Of a stretch of DNA of 64,000 bases, positions 17,961-26,055 are shown in pieces. How positions within the stretch are numbered: position 1 is the stretch's first letter; every line of letters starts with the position of its first letter. The DNA lies in NCBI RefSeq assembly GCF_015482585.1, contig NZ_CP049742.1, positions 950,501-1,014,500 on the forward strand, in the 5' to 3' direction. The translations under genes and the position numbers were made by a program. Origin of the DNA: Mangrovibacillus cuniculi (GTDB taxonomy: Bacteria; Bacillota; Bacilli; Bacillales; R1DC41). Below the pieces are notes generated by a model that saw only the letters and a program-made list of their open reading frames with translations, ran no database searches and was not told the origin of the DNA.

Positions 17961-19157
17961 ATGCTACGATCCATGTACTCTGGAATTAGTGGAATGAAAA
18001 ACTTTCAAACAAAACTGGACGTTATCGGAAATAACATTGCTAACGTGAACACGTACGGTTTCAAAAAAGGTCGTGTAACGTTTAAAGATACAATGAACCA
18101 AACGATTTCCGGTGCAAGTGCAGCGACAGATACCCGTGGTGGTAAAAACCCCATGCAAGTAGGACTAGGGTCTACGCTTGCTAGTATTGACACAATTGAT
18201 ACACAAGGAAGCTTACAAACTACTGGTCGTTCTCTAGATTTAGCATTAAATGGTGATGGGTATTTTGTTGTTCGTCAAGGTAATCAAGATGTGTATACAC
18301 GTGCAGGGAACTTCTATTTAGATAATGAAGGTACTTTGGTTAATAGTGATGGGTTGAAGTTACAGGCTTATGCGGTTGATCAGAGTGGAGTAAGAGCCAA
18401 CAACTATGGAGATGTAACGGTGAATGTAAATGCTGTTATGTCACCTACTAGGACCACAACTGCAACAGTTGAGGGTACTCTAAGTGATGTTGCTGCACCA
18501 AATAGTAAATATGTACAACAAATCGAAGTTGTTAGAGCCGATGGAACACCACTAAAGGTAGATATAACTTTTACGAAAAATACTGCAGCTCGTGAGTGGA
18601 GTATTAACGGTACATCTTCTTCAGGGAACATAGCTACGCCGCTGCCGACTATTACTTTTGATGCAACAACAAGGCAAGCTACACCAAACACTACTAATAT
18701 AACTATCGGTGGGGAAACATTTGCCTTAAACATGGCAAATTTAACTTCCCCTGCAGGTAACAATCAAAACACAGCCATCATCAACACAGACGGTAATCTT
18801 GAAGGCTCCATTGAATCATTTAACATCGGAGCTGGCGGAGAAATCAACGGAGTTTACTCCAATGGTTTAGTTCGTACACTGGGTGTCCTTGCAATTGCTA
18901 AGTTCTCTAACCCAGCTGGTTTAACACGTGCTGGCGGGAACAATTTCCAACAATCCATTAACTCTGGTGTAGCAAACACAGGTATTCCAGGTGAAGGTCG
19001 AGGAACAATCGCTGCTGGAGCTCTAGAGATGTCTAACGTAGACTTGTCTGAAGAGTTTACAGAGATGATTACGGCACAACGTGGATTCCAGGCGAATACG
19101 CGAATTATTACGACATCTGATGAAATTCTACAAGAATTAGTGAATCTAAAACGTTAA
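17961..19157 (+). CDS. flgE: Flagellar hook protein FlgE
   Basis: Exported subunit of the hook. From ATG 17961 it is 398 residues and begins MLRSMYSGISGMKNFQTKLD, the family N-terminus, 8 nt after AAAGGGGAT; the frame is open back to 17826 but overlaps the previous gene. Conserved parts are VIGNNIANVNTYGFKKGRVTFKDT, SLQTTGRSLDLALNGDGYFVV, and at the C-terminus AAGALEMSNVDLSEEFTEMITAQRGFQANTRIITTSDEILQELVNLKR. The middle (about 130-330) is Thr/Asn-rich and likely surface exposed. It is much longer than the B. subtilis FlgE I recall (264 residues), so it carries an extra middle domain. Confidence 0.95.
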   Translation: MLRSMYSGISGMKNFQTKLDVIGNNIANVNTYGFKKGRVTFKDTMNQTISGASAATDTRGGKNPMQVGLGSTLASIDTIDTQGSLQTTGRSLDLALNGDGYFVVRQGNQDVYTRAGNFYLDNEGTLVNSDGLKLQAYAVDQSGVRANNYGDVTVNVNAVMSPTRTTTATVEGTLSDVAAPNSKYVQQIEVVRADGTPLKVDITFTKNTAAREWSINGTSSSGNIATPLPTITFDATTRQATPNTTNITIGGETFALNMANLTSPAGNNQNTAIINTDGNLEGSIESFNIGAGGEINGVYSNGLVRTLGVLAIAKFSNPAGLTRAGGNNFQQSINSGVANTGIPGEGRGTIAAGALEMSNVDLSEEFTEMITAQRGFQANTRIITTSDEILQELVNLKR

Positions 19158-19163
19158 TAGAAT

Positions 19164-19199
19164 AGGAGGGACAGGGTTAAGCTAGAGCGTTTAACCCTG
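19164..19199 (+). promoter_or_regulatory. Distant ribosome site plus spacer hairpin before swrD
   Basis: AGGAGGG at 19164-19170 is a near-perfect Shine-Dalgarno, but no ATG, GTG or TTG lies within about 15 nt after it. A 9-bp hairpin (CAGGGTTAA at 19172-19180 with 19191-19199) follows directly, and the swrD ATG is at 19209 with no ribosome site of its own. If the hairpin forms, about 10 nt separate the site from the ATG, which is normal. This resembles the folded spacers described for phage T4 genes 25 and 38. Confidence 0.7.
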
Positions 19200-19208
19200 G
19201 TCACACCA

Positions 19209-19433
19209 ATGATTCAAGTTACTAGATTAAATGGATCTAATTTTACCATTAACGCACTCTATATAGAGACGATGGAGTCGTTTCCTGATACGACGATTAC
19301 GCTAACAAATGGAAAGAAATTTGTTGTGAAAGAATCCCGAAAAGAAGTAGAACAGAGATGTGTGGAATTTTATCAATCTATTCATACACTCGGGCGATTA
19401 ACTAGAGAAAGGATAGCGCAGGATGAAGAATAA
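19209..19433 (+). CDS. swrD: FlbD-family motility protein SwrD (YlzI)
   Basis: A 74-residue protein beginning MIQVTRLNGSNFTINALYIETMES, with DTTITLTNGKKFVVKESRKEVEQR, the FlbD/SwrD pattern. In B. subtilis SwrD raises stator-derived torque and supports swarming. It lies between flgE and fliL as in B. subtilis. The start has no adjacent ribosome site; the only good one is 38 nt upstream beyond a hairpin (19164-19199). The stop overlaps the fliL start region by 11 nt. Confidence 0.93.
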   Translation: MIQVTRLNGSNFTINALYIETMESFPDTTITLTNGKKFVVKESRKEVEQRCVEFYQSIHTLGRLTRERIAQDEE

Positions 19434-19857
19434 TAAATTGATGATTATTATGTTAGGGATGGTTGGTTCCATTCTCATAGTAGGAACTATTTTTTTGGTG
19501 CTAATCCTAAATAGTCAAAAGGCAAGTGGAGATGAGCCGAAAGAGCCAACAATTGATGAAATATTAGAGGCATCTGTTGACGTACCTGAAATGACCACGA
19601 ATTTACAAGGTAACGATTTTATCAGAATAGCTTTTAAAATTCAATCCGATAGCAAAAAAGCAAAAGAAGAATTAGAGAAACGTAGTTTTCAAGTTCAGAA
19701 TATTATTATTGAAGAGTTATCTTCCAAAACTGCGGAAGATTTAAGCAGTGCTGAAGGTAAGCAACAATTGGAAGATGTAATCCAAACAAGGACGTCCGAG
19801 TTAATGCAAGAAGGTAGTGTTGTTCGGGTGTACATCACCTCCGCAGTAATACAATAA
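19423..19857 (+). CDS. fliL: Flagellar basal-body-associated protein FliL
   Basis: Single-span inner-membrane protein that surrounds and stabilises the stator near the motor. It has 144 residues. A membrane anchor spans about 6-29 (IIMLGMVGSILIVGTIFLVLIL). The external domain contains NDFIRIAFKIQSDSKKAKEELEKRSFQVQNIIIEELSSKTAEDLSSAEGKQQLEDVIQ, the family core. Its start lies inside the end of swrD, so expression is likely coupled. Confidence 0.93.
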   Translation: MKNNKLMIIMLGMVGSILIVGTIFLVLILNSQKASGDEPKEPTIDEILEASVDVPEMTTNLQGNDFIRIAFKIQSDSKKAKEELEKRSFQVQNIIIEELSSKTAEDLSSAEGKQQLEDVIQTRTSELMQEGSVVRVYITSAVIQ

Positions 19858-19891
19858 TGTTCGTTAAACATCTATAGGAGGTGAAGATGTC

Positions 19892-20890
19892 GTGGCTGGA
19901 GATGTATTGTCACAAAGTGAAATTGATGCTCTCCTCTCTGCTATTTCTACTGGAGAGATGTCAGCAGATGAACTAAAAAAAGAGGAACAAGAAAAGAAAG
20001 TTAAGGTCTATGATTTTAAGCGTGCTCTACGCTTTTCGAAAGATCAAATTAGAAGCTTGACAAGAATTCATGAGAACTTTGCACGTCTATTAACAACGTT
20101 CTTTTCTGCACATCTTAGAACGTATGTCCAAATAACAGTTGCATCCGCTGATCAAATTCCGTACGAAGAATTTATTCGTTCCATACCTAAGATGACAATC
20201 TTAAACACATTTGAAGTTCCACCTTTAGATGGACGAATTCTAATGGAAGTGAATCCTAATATAGCCTATGCCATGATGGATCGCATATTAGGGGGATCAG
20301 GTGAGAGCATTAATAAAGTGGATAACTTAACAGAAATCGAAACCAGAATTATGTCCAATACGTTTGAACGAGCGTTTGAATATTTCAGAGAAGCTTGGTC
20401 AACTATTTCAGATATTGATCCTATGTTAAGTGAATTCGAAGTAAATCCTCAGTTCTTACAAATGGTTTCTCCTAATGAAACGGTTGTAGTTATTTCGTTG
20501 AATACGACCATAGGTGATACAAGTGGGATGATTAATATTTGTATACCTCACGTAGTATTAGAACCTATCATTCCGAAGTTATCAGTTCATTACTGGATGC
20601 AAACAAAGAAAAAAGATAGAAATCCAATCGAAGTAGAGTTACTAGAAAATAAAGTAAAAAAGTCTCAAGTTCCATTAGTAGCTGAACTAGGAACATCTGA
20701 AATAGCTATAGAAGATTTTCTACTTCTAGATATTGGAGATGTCATTGAACTAAATCAGTCTATAGATAAACCTCTTGTTGTAAAAGTTGGAGGAATACCG
20801 AAATTTACTGGTCAAGTAGGAAAAGTAAAGAGACATATGGGAATACAAATTTTGGATGTATTGAAGGGAGGAGACGACGATGATGAGTGA
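19892..20890 (+). CDS. fliM: Flagellar switch protein FliM
   Basis: C-ring switch component that binds CheY-P and changes rotation. It has 332 residues. The start is GTG 19892 (MAGDVLSQSEIDALLSAIS), about 10 nt after AGGAGGTGA. The N-terminal LSQSEIDALLSAI peptide is the CheY-P-binding site. A CheC-like middle domain follows (KDQIRSLTRIHENFARLLTTFFSAHLRT; NPNIAYAMMDRILGGSG). The C-terminal SpoA-type domain covers about residues 255-325. It overlaps fliY by 11 nt, which suggests coupled synthesis of the two switch proteins. Confidence 0.97.
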   Translation: MAGDVLSQSEIDALLSAISTGEMSADELKKEEQEKKVKVYDFKRALRFSKDQIRSLTRIHENFARLLTTFFSAHLRTYVQITVASADQIPYEEFIRSIPKMTILNTFEVPPLDGRILMEVNPNIAYAMMDRILGGSGESINKVDNLTEIETRIMSNTFERAFEYFREAWSTISDIDPMLSEFEVNPQFLQMVSPNETVVVISLNTTIGDTSGMINICIPHVVLEPIIPKLSVHYWMQTKKKDRNPIEVELLENKVKKSQVPLVAELGTSEIAIEDFLLLDIGDVIELNQSIDKPLVVKVGGIPKFTGQVGKVKRHMGIQILDVLKGGDDDDE

Positions 20891-22106
20891 TGAAATGCTA
20901 TCTCAAGAAGAGATTGATGCTTTGTTAAAAGGAACTAGTGATGATAGTTCCGGCAATGGAGCTTCATCTGATACACAATCATCAGGGTTAAACGTCGATG
21001 ATTATTTACTACCAGAGGAGCAAGATGCACTAGGGGAGATTGGAAACATCTCTTTTGGTAGCTCTGCAACCGCGTTGTCCACACTTTTAAACCAAAAGGT
21101 TGAAATTACCACTCCAACTGTCTCTGTAGTGGACCGCTCAAACTTAAGAGGAGAGTTTCCAGATCCATACGTGGCAATAAATGTTGGTTACACAGAAGGT
21201 TTTTCAGGTAACAATCTGTTAGTAATTAAACAGAGTGACGCGGCAATTATTGCAGATTTAATGCTAGGTGGAGATGGAAGGAATCCAGCAGAACTCTTAG
21301 GTGAAATTCAACTAAGTGCTGTACAGGAAGCAATGAACCAAATGATGGGTTCTGCAGCAACATCTATGTCGACGATTTTTAAGAAAAAAGTTGATATTTC
21401 TCCACCGTCCATTGATTTACTAGATTTAGACGATGGAAAGGGTCAATCAAATTTACAACAAGATGATTTGTTAGTAAGAGCCTCTTTTTCTATAAAGGTT
21501 GGAGATTTAATTGATTCTAAAATAATGCAACTATCTCCACTTACTTTTGCAAAACAATTAGTTTCAGAATTATTCCAACCAGTGGACACAAAGGAAGAAA
21601 AATCCGTTACAATAGAAGAGAAGGATTCGTCACGTTCAGACCATTTACAACAATCTCCGACAAGTGTTAGAAGTGCTAGTGTAAATGAAGTTCCTTACTC
21701 ACATGGAAATACGGCAGTCGTCGCCGAGGCTACTGGACCACACCATTTTGGTGGAACACAATCATCTTATGGACAATCACAAGTAACTAATATTCAACCA
21801 GCTTCTTTCACAAGCTTTGAAGCTCCTAGTTTACAAGAACATGAGGCTAGAAACTTAAATATGTTATTAGACATCCCACTTCAAGTTACAGTGGAACTAG
21901 GTAGAACAAAGCGTTCTGTAAAAGAAATCCTGGAGTTGTCCTCTGGCTCCATAATTGAATTAGATAAACTTGCTGGGGAACCGGTTGATATTTTAGTGAA
22001 TAGTAGATTAGTAGCAAAAGGTGAAGTAGTCGTTATTGAAGAAAACTTCGGTGTGCGGATTACGGATATAGTGAGTCAATCAGAACGTATTAAAAAATTA
22101 AAATGA
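20880..22106 (+). CDS. fliY: Flagellar switch phosphatase FliY (FliN-type)
   Basis: In Bacillus, FliY replaces FliN and also removes phosphate from CheY-P at the motor. It has 408 residues. An N-terminal EEIDALLKGT peptide resembles that of FliM. Two CheC-type phosphatase motifs are seen, in EEQDALGEIGNISFGSSATALS and in LSAVQEAMNQMMGSAATSMS, each with the Glu-x-x-Asn pattern. A variable Ser/Gln-rich linker covers about 235-320. The C-terminal SpoA domain (LDIPLQVTVELGRTKRSVKEILELSSGSIIELDKLAGEPVDI) builds the C-ring. GGAGGAGACG precedes the ATG. Confidence 0.97.
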   Translation: MMSDEMLSQEEIDALLKGTSDDSSGNGASSDTQSSGLNVDDYLLPEEQDALGEIGNISFGSSATALSTLLNQKVEITTPTVSVVDRSNLRGEFPDPYVAINVGYTEGFSGNNLLVIKQSDAAIIADLMLGGDGRNPAELLGEIQLSAVQEAMNQMMGSAATSMSTIFKKKVDISPPSIDLLDLDDGKGQSNLQQDDLLVRASFSIKVGDLIDSKIMQLSPLTFAKQLVSELFQPVDTKEEKSVTIEEKDSSRSDHLQQSPTSVRSASVNEVPYSHGNTAVVAEATGPHHFGGTQSSYGQSQVTNIQPASFTSFEAPSLQEHEARNLNMLLDIPLQVTVELGRTKRSVKEILELSSGSIIELDKLAGEPVDILVNSRLVAKGEVVVIEENFGVRITDIVSQSERIKKLK

Positions 22107-22131
22107 TCGATGTAAATGGAGGATGTAACAA

Positions 22132-22494
22132 ATGGGAAAATCAATTTTAATCGTAGACGACGCAGCTTTTATGCGAATGATGATCAAAGATATCTTGACA
22201 AAAAATGGATACAATGTTGTTGCTGAAGCTGCAGATGGTGCACAAGCAGTAGAAAAATACAAAGAACATAAGCCAGATTTAGTTACAATGGATATTACTA
22301 TGCCCGAAATGGATGGGATAACTGCTCTTAAGGAAATTAAATCATACGATGCAAATGCAAAAATTATTATGTGTTCTGCAATGGGACAACAGGCAATGGT
22401 TATTGATGCAATTCAAGCTGGTGCAAAAGACTTTATTGTTAAACCATTCCAAGCTGATCGTGTAATCGAAGCAATTGCAAAAACGTTATCGTAA
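22132..22494 (+). CDS. cheY: Chemotaxis response regulator CheY
   Basis: Single-domain receiver phosphorylated by CheA; CheY-P binds FliM (in B. subtilis it promotes smooth swimming). It has 120 residues. The acidic pocket is Asp9/Asp10 in ILIVDDAAFMR, the phosphoryl acceptor is Asp54 in VTMDITMPEMDG, the switch Ser is 82 and the catalytic Lys is 104 in FIVKPFQ; all are intact. GGAGGATG precedes the start. It lies between the two CheY-P targets or phosphatases and the export genes. Confidence 0.97.
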   Translation: MGKSILIVDDAAFMRMMIKDILTKNGYNVVAEAADGAQAVEKYKEHKPDLVTMDITMPEMDGITALKEIKSYDANAKIIMCSAMGQQAMVIDAIQAGAKDFIVKPFQADRVIEAIAKTLS

Positions 22495-22513
22495 TAGGAA
22501 AGGTGAATGTGCT

Positions 22514-23221
22514 TTGCGACATCTAAGAAGACTTACAGAATTACTTCTTTTCGCAATGATCATTCTCACTCTGCATGGGTCTTTCTCTCTTGTGACCCAT
22601 GCAGAATCATTTGATGGATCTGTGGATGAGTGTAAGGATAGTTCTGGCTCTATTGCAGAATGTTTCGGTGGTTCATCAAATGAACAAAATGAGGAAGTTT
22701 CATTAGATAATGAGAAAAGAAGTACAGAAGAGACTGCCAATAGCTTTGTGTCATTCGGTGATGTTATTCGAATGATCTTTGCCTTACTAGTTGTCATCGG
22801 TTTACTATATGGGGTTCTTAAATTTCTCGGGAAGAAAAGTCAATCCTATCAACATACTCAAATGATTCAGAATTTAGGAGGGACTTCACTTGGCGGGAAT
22901 CGTTCTATCCAACTTGTGAAGATTGGGACAAAATTATACGTAGTTGGTGTAGGAGAAAACGTACAATTAATGAAGGAAATAGAAGATACACAAGAAAAAG
23001 AATTGCTAATAAAAGAGTATCAAGGGAAGCTTTCAAATACTTCTACTTCAGATATTGTAGGCAAAATAGTAGAAAGAGCGACTGGAAAGAAGCATGCAGA
23101 TGCAAATAAGCCTTCAACCGAAAATTTCTCCTCCCTTTTCCAAACACAATTGAAATCTATTCAAAAGGATAGGAAAAAGAGATTAGAAGATTGGAGTAAG
23201 GAGGAGAACAAAGATGAATGA
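22514..23221 (+). CDS. fliO: Flagellar export gate assembly protein FliO (FliZ)
   Basis: FliO helps FliP assemble in the membrane. From TTG 22514 (7 nt after AAAGGTGA) it has 235 residues starting MRHLRRLTELLLFAMIILTL. The N-terminus is a signal peptide with a likely cut after VTHA near residue 31. An acidic extracellular stretch is followed by one membrane span near 88-105 (VIRMIFALLVVIGLLYGVLKFLG). The cytoplasmic domain has GGTSLGGNRSIQLVKIGTKLYVVGVGENVQLM. This is the Bacillus FliZ/FliO layout. It overlaps fliP by 8 nt. Confidence 0.92.
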   Translation: MRHLRRLTELLLFAMIILTLHGSFSLVTHAESFDGSVDECKDSSGSIAECFGGSSNEQNEEVSLDNEKRSTEETANSFVSFGDVIRMIFALLVVIGLLYGVLKFLGKKSQSYQHTQMIQNLGGTSLGGNRSIQLVKIGTKLYVVGVGENVQLMKEIEDTQEKELLIKEYQGKLSNTSTSDIVGKIVERATGKKHADANKPSTENFSSLFQTQLKSIQKDRKKRLEDWSKEENKDE

Positions 23222-23879
23222 TTTCGTTAATTTGTTTAGTTCAAGTTCTCCTGAAAATGTCTCCACTTCCGTACAATTACTATTACTTTTAACGGTACTT
23301 TCATTGGCACCTAGCATTTTGATACTAATGACTTCCTTTACACGAATTATTATCGTACTTTCTTTTGTCCGTACGTCCCTGGCTACACAGCAGATGCCAC
23401 CGAACCAGGTACTAATCGGGCTAGCCCTATTTTTAACTTTCTTTATTATGGCGCCAATCTTTTCGGAAGTAAATGAAGAAGCTTTAACGCCTCTATTTAA
23501 TGAAGAAATTAGTATCGATGAGGCATATGATCGAGCAGCTGTTCCGTTTAAAGAATTTATGGCAAAACACACAAGAACAAAAGATTTAGAATTATTTCTT
23601 ACCTATGCAGGAAATGAAAGGCCAGAAACCATTCAGGATATTCCATTAACAACTTTAGTACCTGCGTTTGCTCTAAGCGAAATTAAAACAGCGTTTCAAA
23701 TAGGATTCATGATTTTTATCCCATTCCTAGTAATTGATATGGTAGTTGCAAGTGTCTTGATGTCAATGGGGATGATGATGTTACCACCTGTGATGATTTC
23801 GTTACCGTTTAAGATTTTGTTGTTTGTATTAGTGGATGGATGGTACTTAGTCGTCAAATCGCTATTGCAAAGTTTTTAG
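23214..23879 (+). CDS. fliP: Flagellar export gate protein FliP
   Basis: Membrane subunit that forms most of the export gate (FliP5-Q4-R1). It has 221 residues, as in B. subtilis. Conserved segments are SLAPSILILMTSFTRIIIVLSFVRTSLATQQMPPNQVLIGLALFLTFFIMAPIF, TTLVPAFALSEIKTAFQIGFMIFIPFLVIDMVVASVLMSMGMMMLPPVMISLPFKILLFVLVDGW. Several membrane helices are evident. The ATG overlaps the end of fliO and is preceded by AAGGAGGAG. Confidence 0.97.
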   Translation: MNDFVNLFSSSSPENVSTSVQLLLLLTVLSLAPSILILMTSFTRIIIVLSFVRTSLATQQMPPNQVLIGLALFLTFFIMAPIFSEVNEEALTPLFNEEISIDEAYDRAAVPFKEFMAKHTRTKDLELFLTYAGNERPETIQDIPLTTLVPAFALSEIKTAFQIGFMIFIPFLVIDMVVASVLMSMGMMMLPPVMISLPFKILLFVLVDGWYLVVKSLLQSF

Positions 23880-23894
23880 AGGAGGGGAATCCTA

Positions 23895-24164
23895 ATGTCA
23901 CCTGAGACTGTCATCAGTATTGCTGAGAATGGAATTTACGTTACCTTAATTATTAGTGCTCCTCTATTACTAATCGCCTTAATTATTGGTTTAGTAGTAA
24001 GTATTTTTCAAGCAACTACTCAAATACAAGAACAAACGTTGGCTTTCGTCCCTAAAATTGTTGGTGTGTTAATTGGTGTCATCTTTTTTGGGCCATGGAT
24101 GTTAAGTCACATGCTATCCTACGCCACAAATATTTTTTCTAACTTAACTAGGTTTATCGGGTAA
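23895..24164 (+). CDS. fliQ: Flagellar export gate protein FliQ
   Basis: An 89-residue membrane protein with two helices (about 15-38 and 51-75). It carries the FliQ segments APLLLIALIIGLVVSIFQATTQIQEQTLAFVPKIVGVL. It is part of the FliPQR gate in the basal body. GAGGGGAATCCT precedes the ATG and the gene lies between fliP and fliR as always. Confidence 0.96.
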   Translation: MSPETVISIAENGIYVTLIISAPLLLIALIIGLVVSIFQATTQIQEQTLAFVPKIVGVLIGVIFFGPWMLSHMLSYATNIFSNLTRFIG

Positions 24165-24169
24165 TTACT

Positions 24170-24949
24170 ATGACATCATTGATTCCAGACATCTCCGTGT
24201 TTGTCCTAATGTTAGCAAGGATATCTGCCTTTTTTGTGACGATGCCAATATTTTCTTACCGAACCTTACCAGCGCAACATCGCATAGCTTTTTCCTTTCT
24301 TTTAACTTGGATGATGGTATATACGGTTGATGTTCAACCATTTGTCATTGATGGAGCGTATATCCTTCTTGTAGTAAAAGAAGTAATGGTTGGTCTGTTA
24401 TTAGGTTTTGTAGCTTATATGATTATTTCTGCAGTTCAAGTAGCGGGTGGTTTTATTGATTTTCAAATGGGATTTGCGATAGCAAATGTAATTGACCCTC
24501 AAACAGGTGTTCAAAGTCCTCTCATTGGTCAATATCTGTATACCTTCGCACTACTGCTTTTATTAAGCTTAAATGGACACCATTTAATTTTGGATGGGAT
24601 TTTTTATAGTTATGAATTCATTCCTTTAGATAGTGCAATGATTCAATTCGCACAAGAACCATTGGTAGAAATGATAATCAAATCTTTTAATACTGTCTTT
24701 ATTATTGCTTTACAGCTATCCATGCCTGTCGTAGCTACTTTATTTTTGGTAGATGTTGCTTTAGGAATTGTTGCAAGAACTGTTCCTCAGTTCAATATCT
24801 TTGTCGTTGGTTTTCCTATAAAAATTGCTGTTAGTTTTATTGTATTAGTAATCTCGATGACCATTATGATGGTTGTGATACAAGACTTATTTCACTACAT
24901 GTTTCAGACAATGCGTGGAGTAATGGATTGGTTAGGTGCTGAAAGATGA
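24170..24949 (+). CDS. fliR: Flagellar export gate protein FliR
   Basis: Multi-span membrane protein that completes the FliPQR gate and contacts FlhB. It has 259 residues. Family segments are MLARISAFFVTMPIFSYRTLPAQHRIAFSFLL, VKEVMVGLLLGFVAYMIISAVQVAGGFIDFQMGFAIANVIDPQTGVQSPLIGQ, and VDVALGIVARTVPQFNIFVVGFPIKI. The stop overlaps the flhB start by 4 nt. The ribosome site is weak, so coupling with fliQ is likely. Confidence 0.96.
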   Translation: MTSLIPDISVFVLMLARISAFFVTMPIFSYRTLPAQHRIAFSFLLTWMMVYTVDVQPFVIDGAYILLVVKEVMVGLLLGFVAYMIISAVQVAGGFIDFQMGFAIANVIDPQTGVQSPLIGQYLYTFALLLLLSLNGHHLILDGIFYSYEFIPLDSAMIQFAQEPLVEMIIKSFNTVFIIALQLSMPVVATLFLVDVALGIVARTVPQFNIFVVGFPIKIAVSFIVLVISMTIMMVVIQDLFHYMFQTMRGVMDWLGAER

Positions 24950-26031
24950 TCCAAAAATTAAGAGTAGATCTTCAATTTTTTGCGGGAGAAAAAACCGAAA
25001 AGGCTACACCTAAGAAAAGAGAAGATACCCGTAAAAAAGGGCAAATTGCGAAAAGCCAAGATGTTAACACTGCCATAAGTTTACTATTAATCTTTTTATT
25101 TTTTATGTTTGGAGCATTTCTACTTGGGGATAGACTGTTAGATTTCTTTAAAGAAAGTTTTACTAATTATATCGGAATGCAGTTAACAGAAAAAAACGTG
25201 GAAGCAATCTTTATTGATGTTTTAACACAAATGGGATTATTTATGGCACCCATCTTAGCCGTAGCTGTAGTAGGAGGATTGCTCTCAAATTACTTGCAGG
25301 TTGGGGTTTTATTTACAGCTAAACCACTTCAACCAAAATTTGAAAAGATTGACCCTATTAAAGGGGCAAAGCGTATTTTCTCTGTTAGAGCTCTGGTGGA
25401 ACTAGCTAAATCCTTATTAAAAATCTCGTTGATAGGTTCTGTCACTTTCTTTATGCTATTACTCCAATTTGATGAAGTAGTGAACTTAGCATATAAGACT
25501 CCTTTGCAGACAATGCATATCGTCGGAAGATTAACTATCCAGATGGGGATTGTGGCATCGATTGTTTTATTATTATTGTCGCTACTAGATTATCTTTATC
25601 AAAAGTATGACCATGAGAAAAATATCAGAATGTCCAAACAAGATATTAAAGACGAGTACAAAAAGAGTGAAGGGGATCCACTAATTAAGTCTAAGATTAA
25701 ACAAAGACAACGTGAAATGGCTACAAGGAGAATGATGCAAGAAGTGCCAAATGCAGATGTCATCATTACAAATCCCACTCACTTTGCCATCGCTTTAAAG
25801 TACGATGAAACCAAAATGGATGCTCCATTTGTGGTAGCAAAGGGAGTAGATTTTGTGGCTCAAAAAATTAAGTATGTTGCAAAAGAAAATGGTGTAACGA
25901 TGGTAGAAAATCGTCCACTAGCAAGAGCTCTATACGATCAAGCAGAAATAGGGGATGCAGTTCCTGAGGAGTTCTTTAAAGCAGTAGCAGAGATTTTAGC
26001 ATATGTATATAAACTTCAAAAAAAGATATAA
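24946..26031 (+). CDS. flhB: Flagellar export specificity switch FlhB
   Basis: Membrane protein whose cytoplasmic domain cleaves itself and switches export specificity. It has 361 residues. The N-terminus contains GEKTEKATPKKREDTRKKGQIAKSQDVNTA, then four membrane helices to about residue 210. The autocleavage site is intact: ITNPTHFAIALKYD near residue 268. The C-terminal domain ends AVAEILAYVYKLQKKI. It starts inside the end of fliR. Confidence 0.97.
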   Translation: MIQKLRVDLQFFAGEKTEKATPKKREDTRKKGQIAKSQDVNTAISLLLIFLFFMFGAFLLGDRLLDFFKESFTNYIGMQLTEKNVEAIFIDVLTQMGLFMAPILAVAVVGGLLSNYLQVGVLFTAKPLQPKFEKIDPIKGAKRIFSVRALVELAKSLLKISLIGSVTFFMLLLQFDEVVNLAYKTPLQTMHIVGRLTIQMGIVASIVLLLLSLLDYLYQKYDHEKNIRMSKQDIKDEYKKSEGDPLIKSKIKQRQREMATRRMMQEVPNADVIITNPTHFAIALKYDETKMDAPFVVAKGVDFVAQKIKYVAKENGVTMVENRPLARALYDQAEIGDAVPEEFFKAVAEILAYVYKLQKKI

Positions 26032-26055
26032 CTCCCAGGTTAGGAGAGATGTTCG

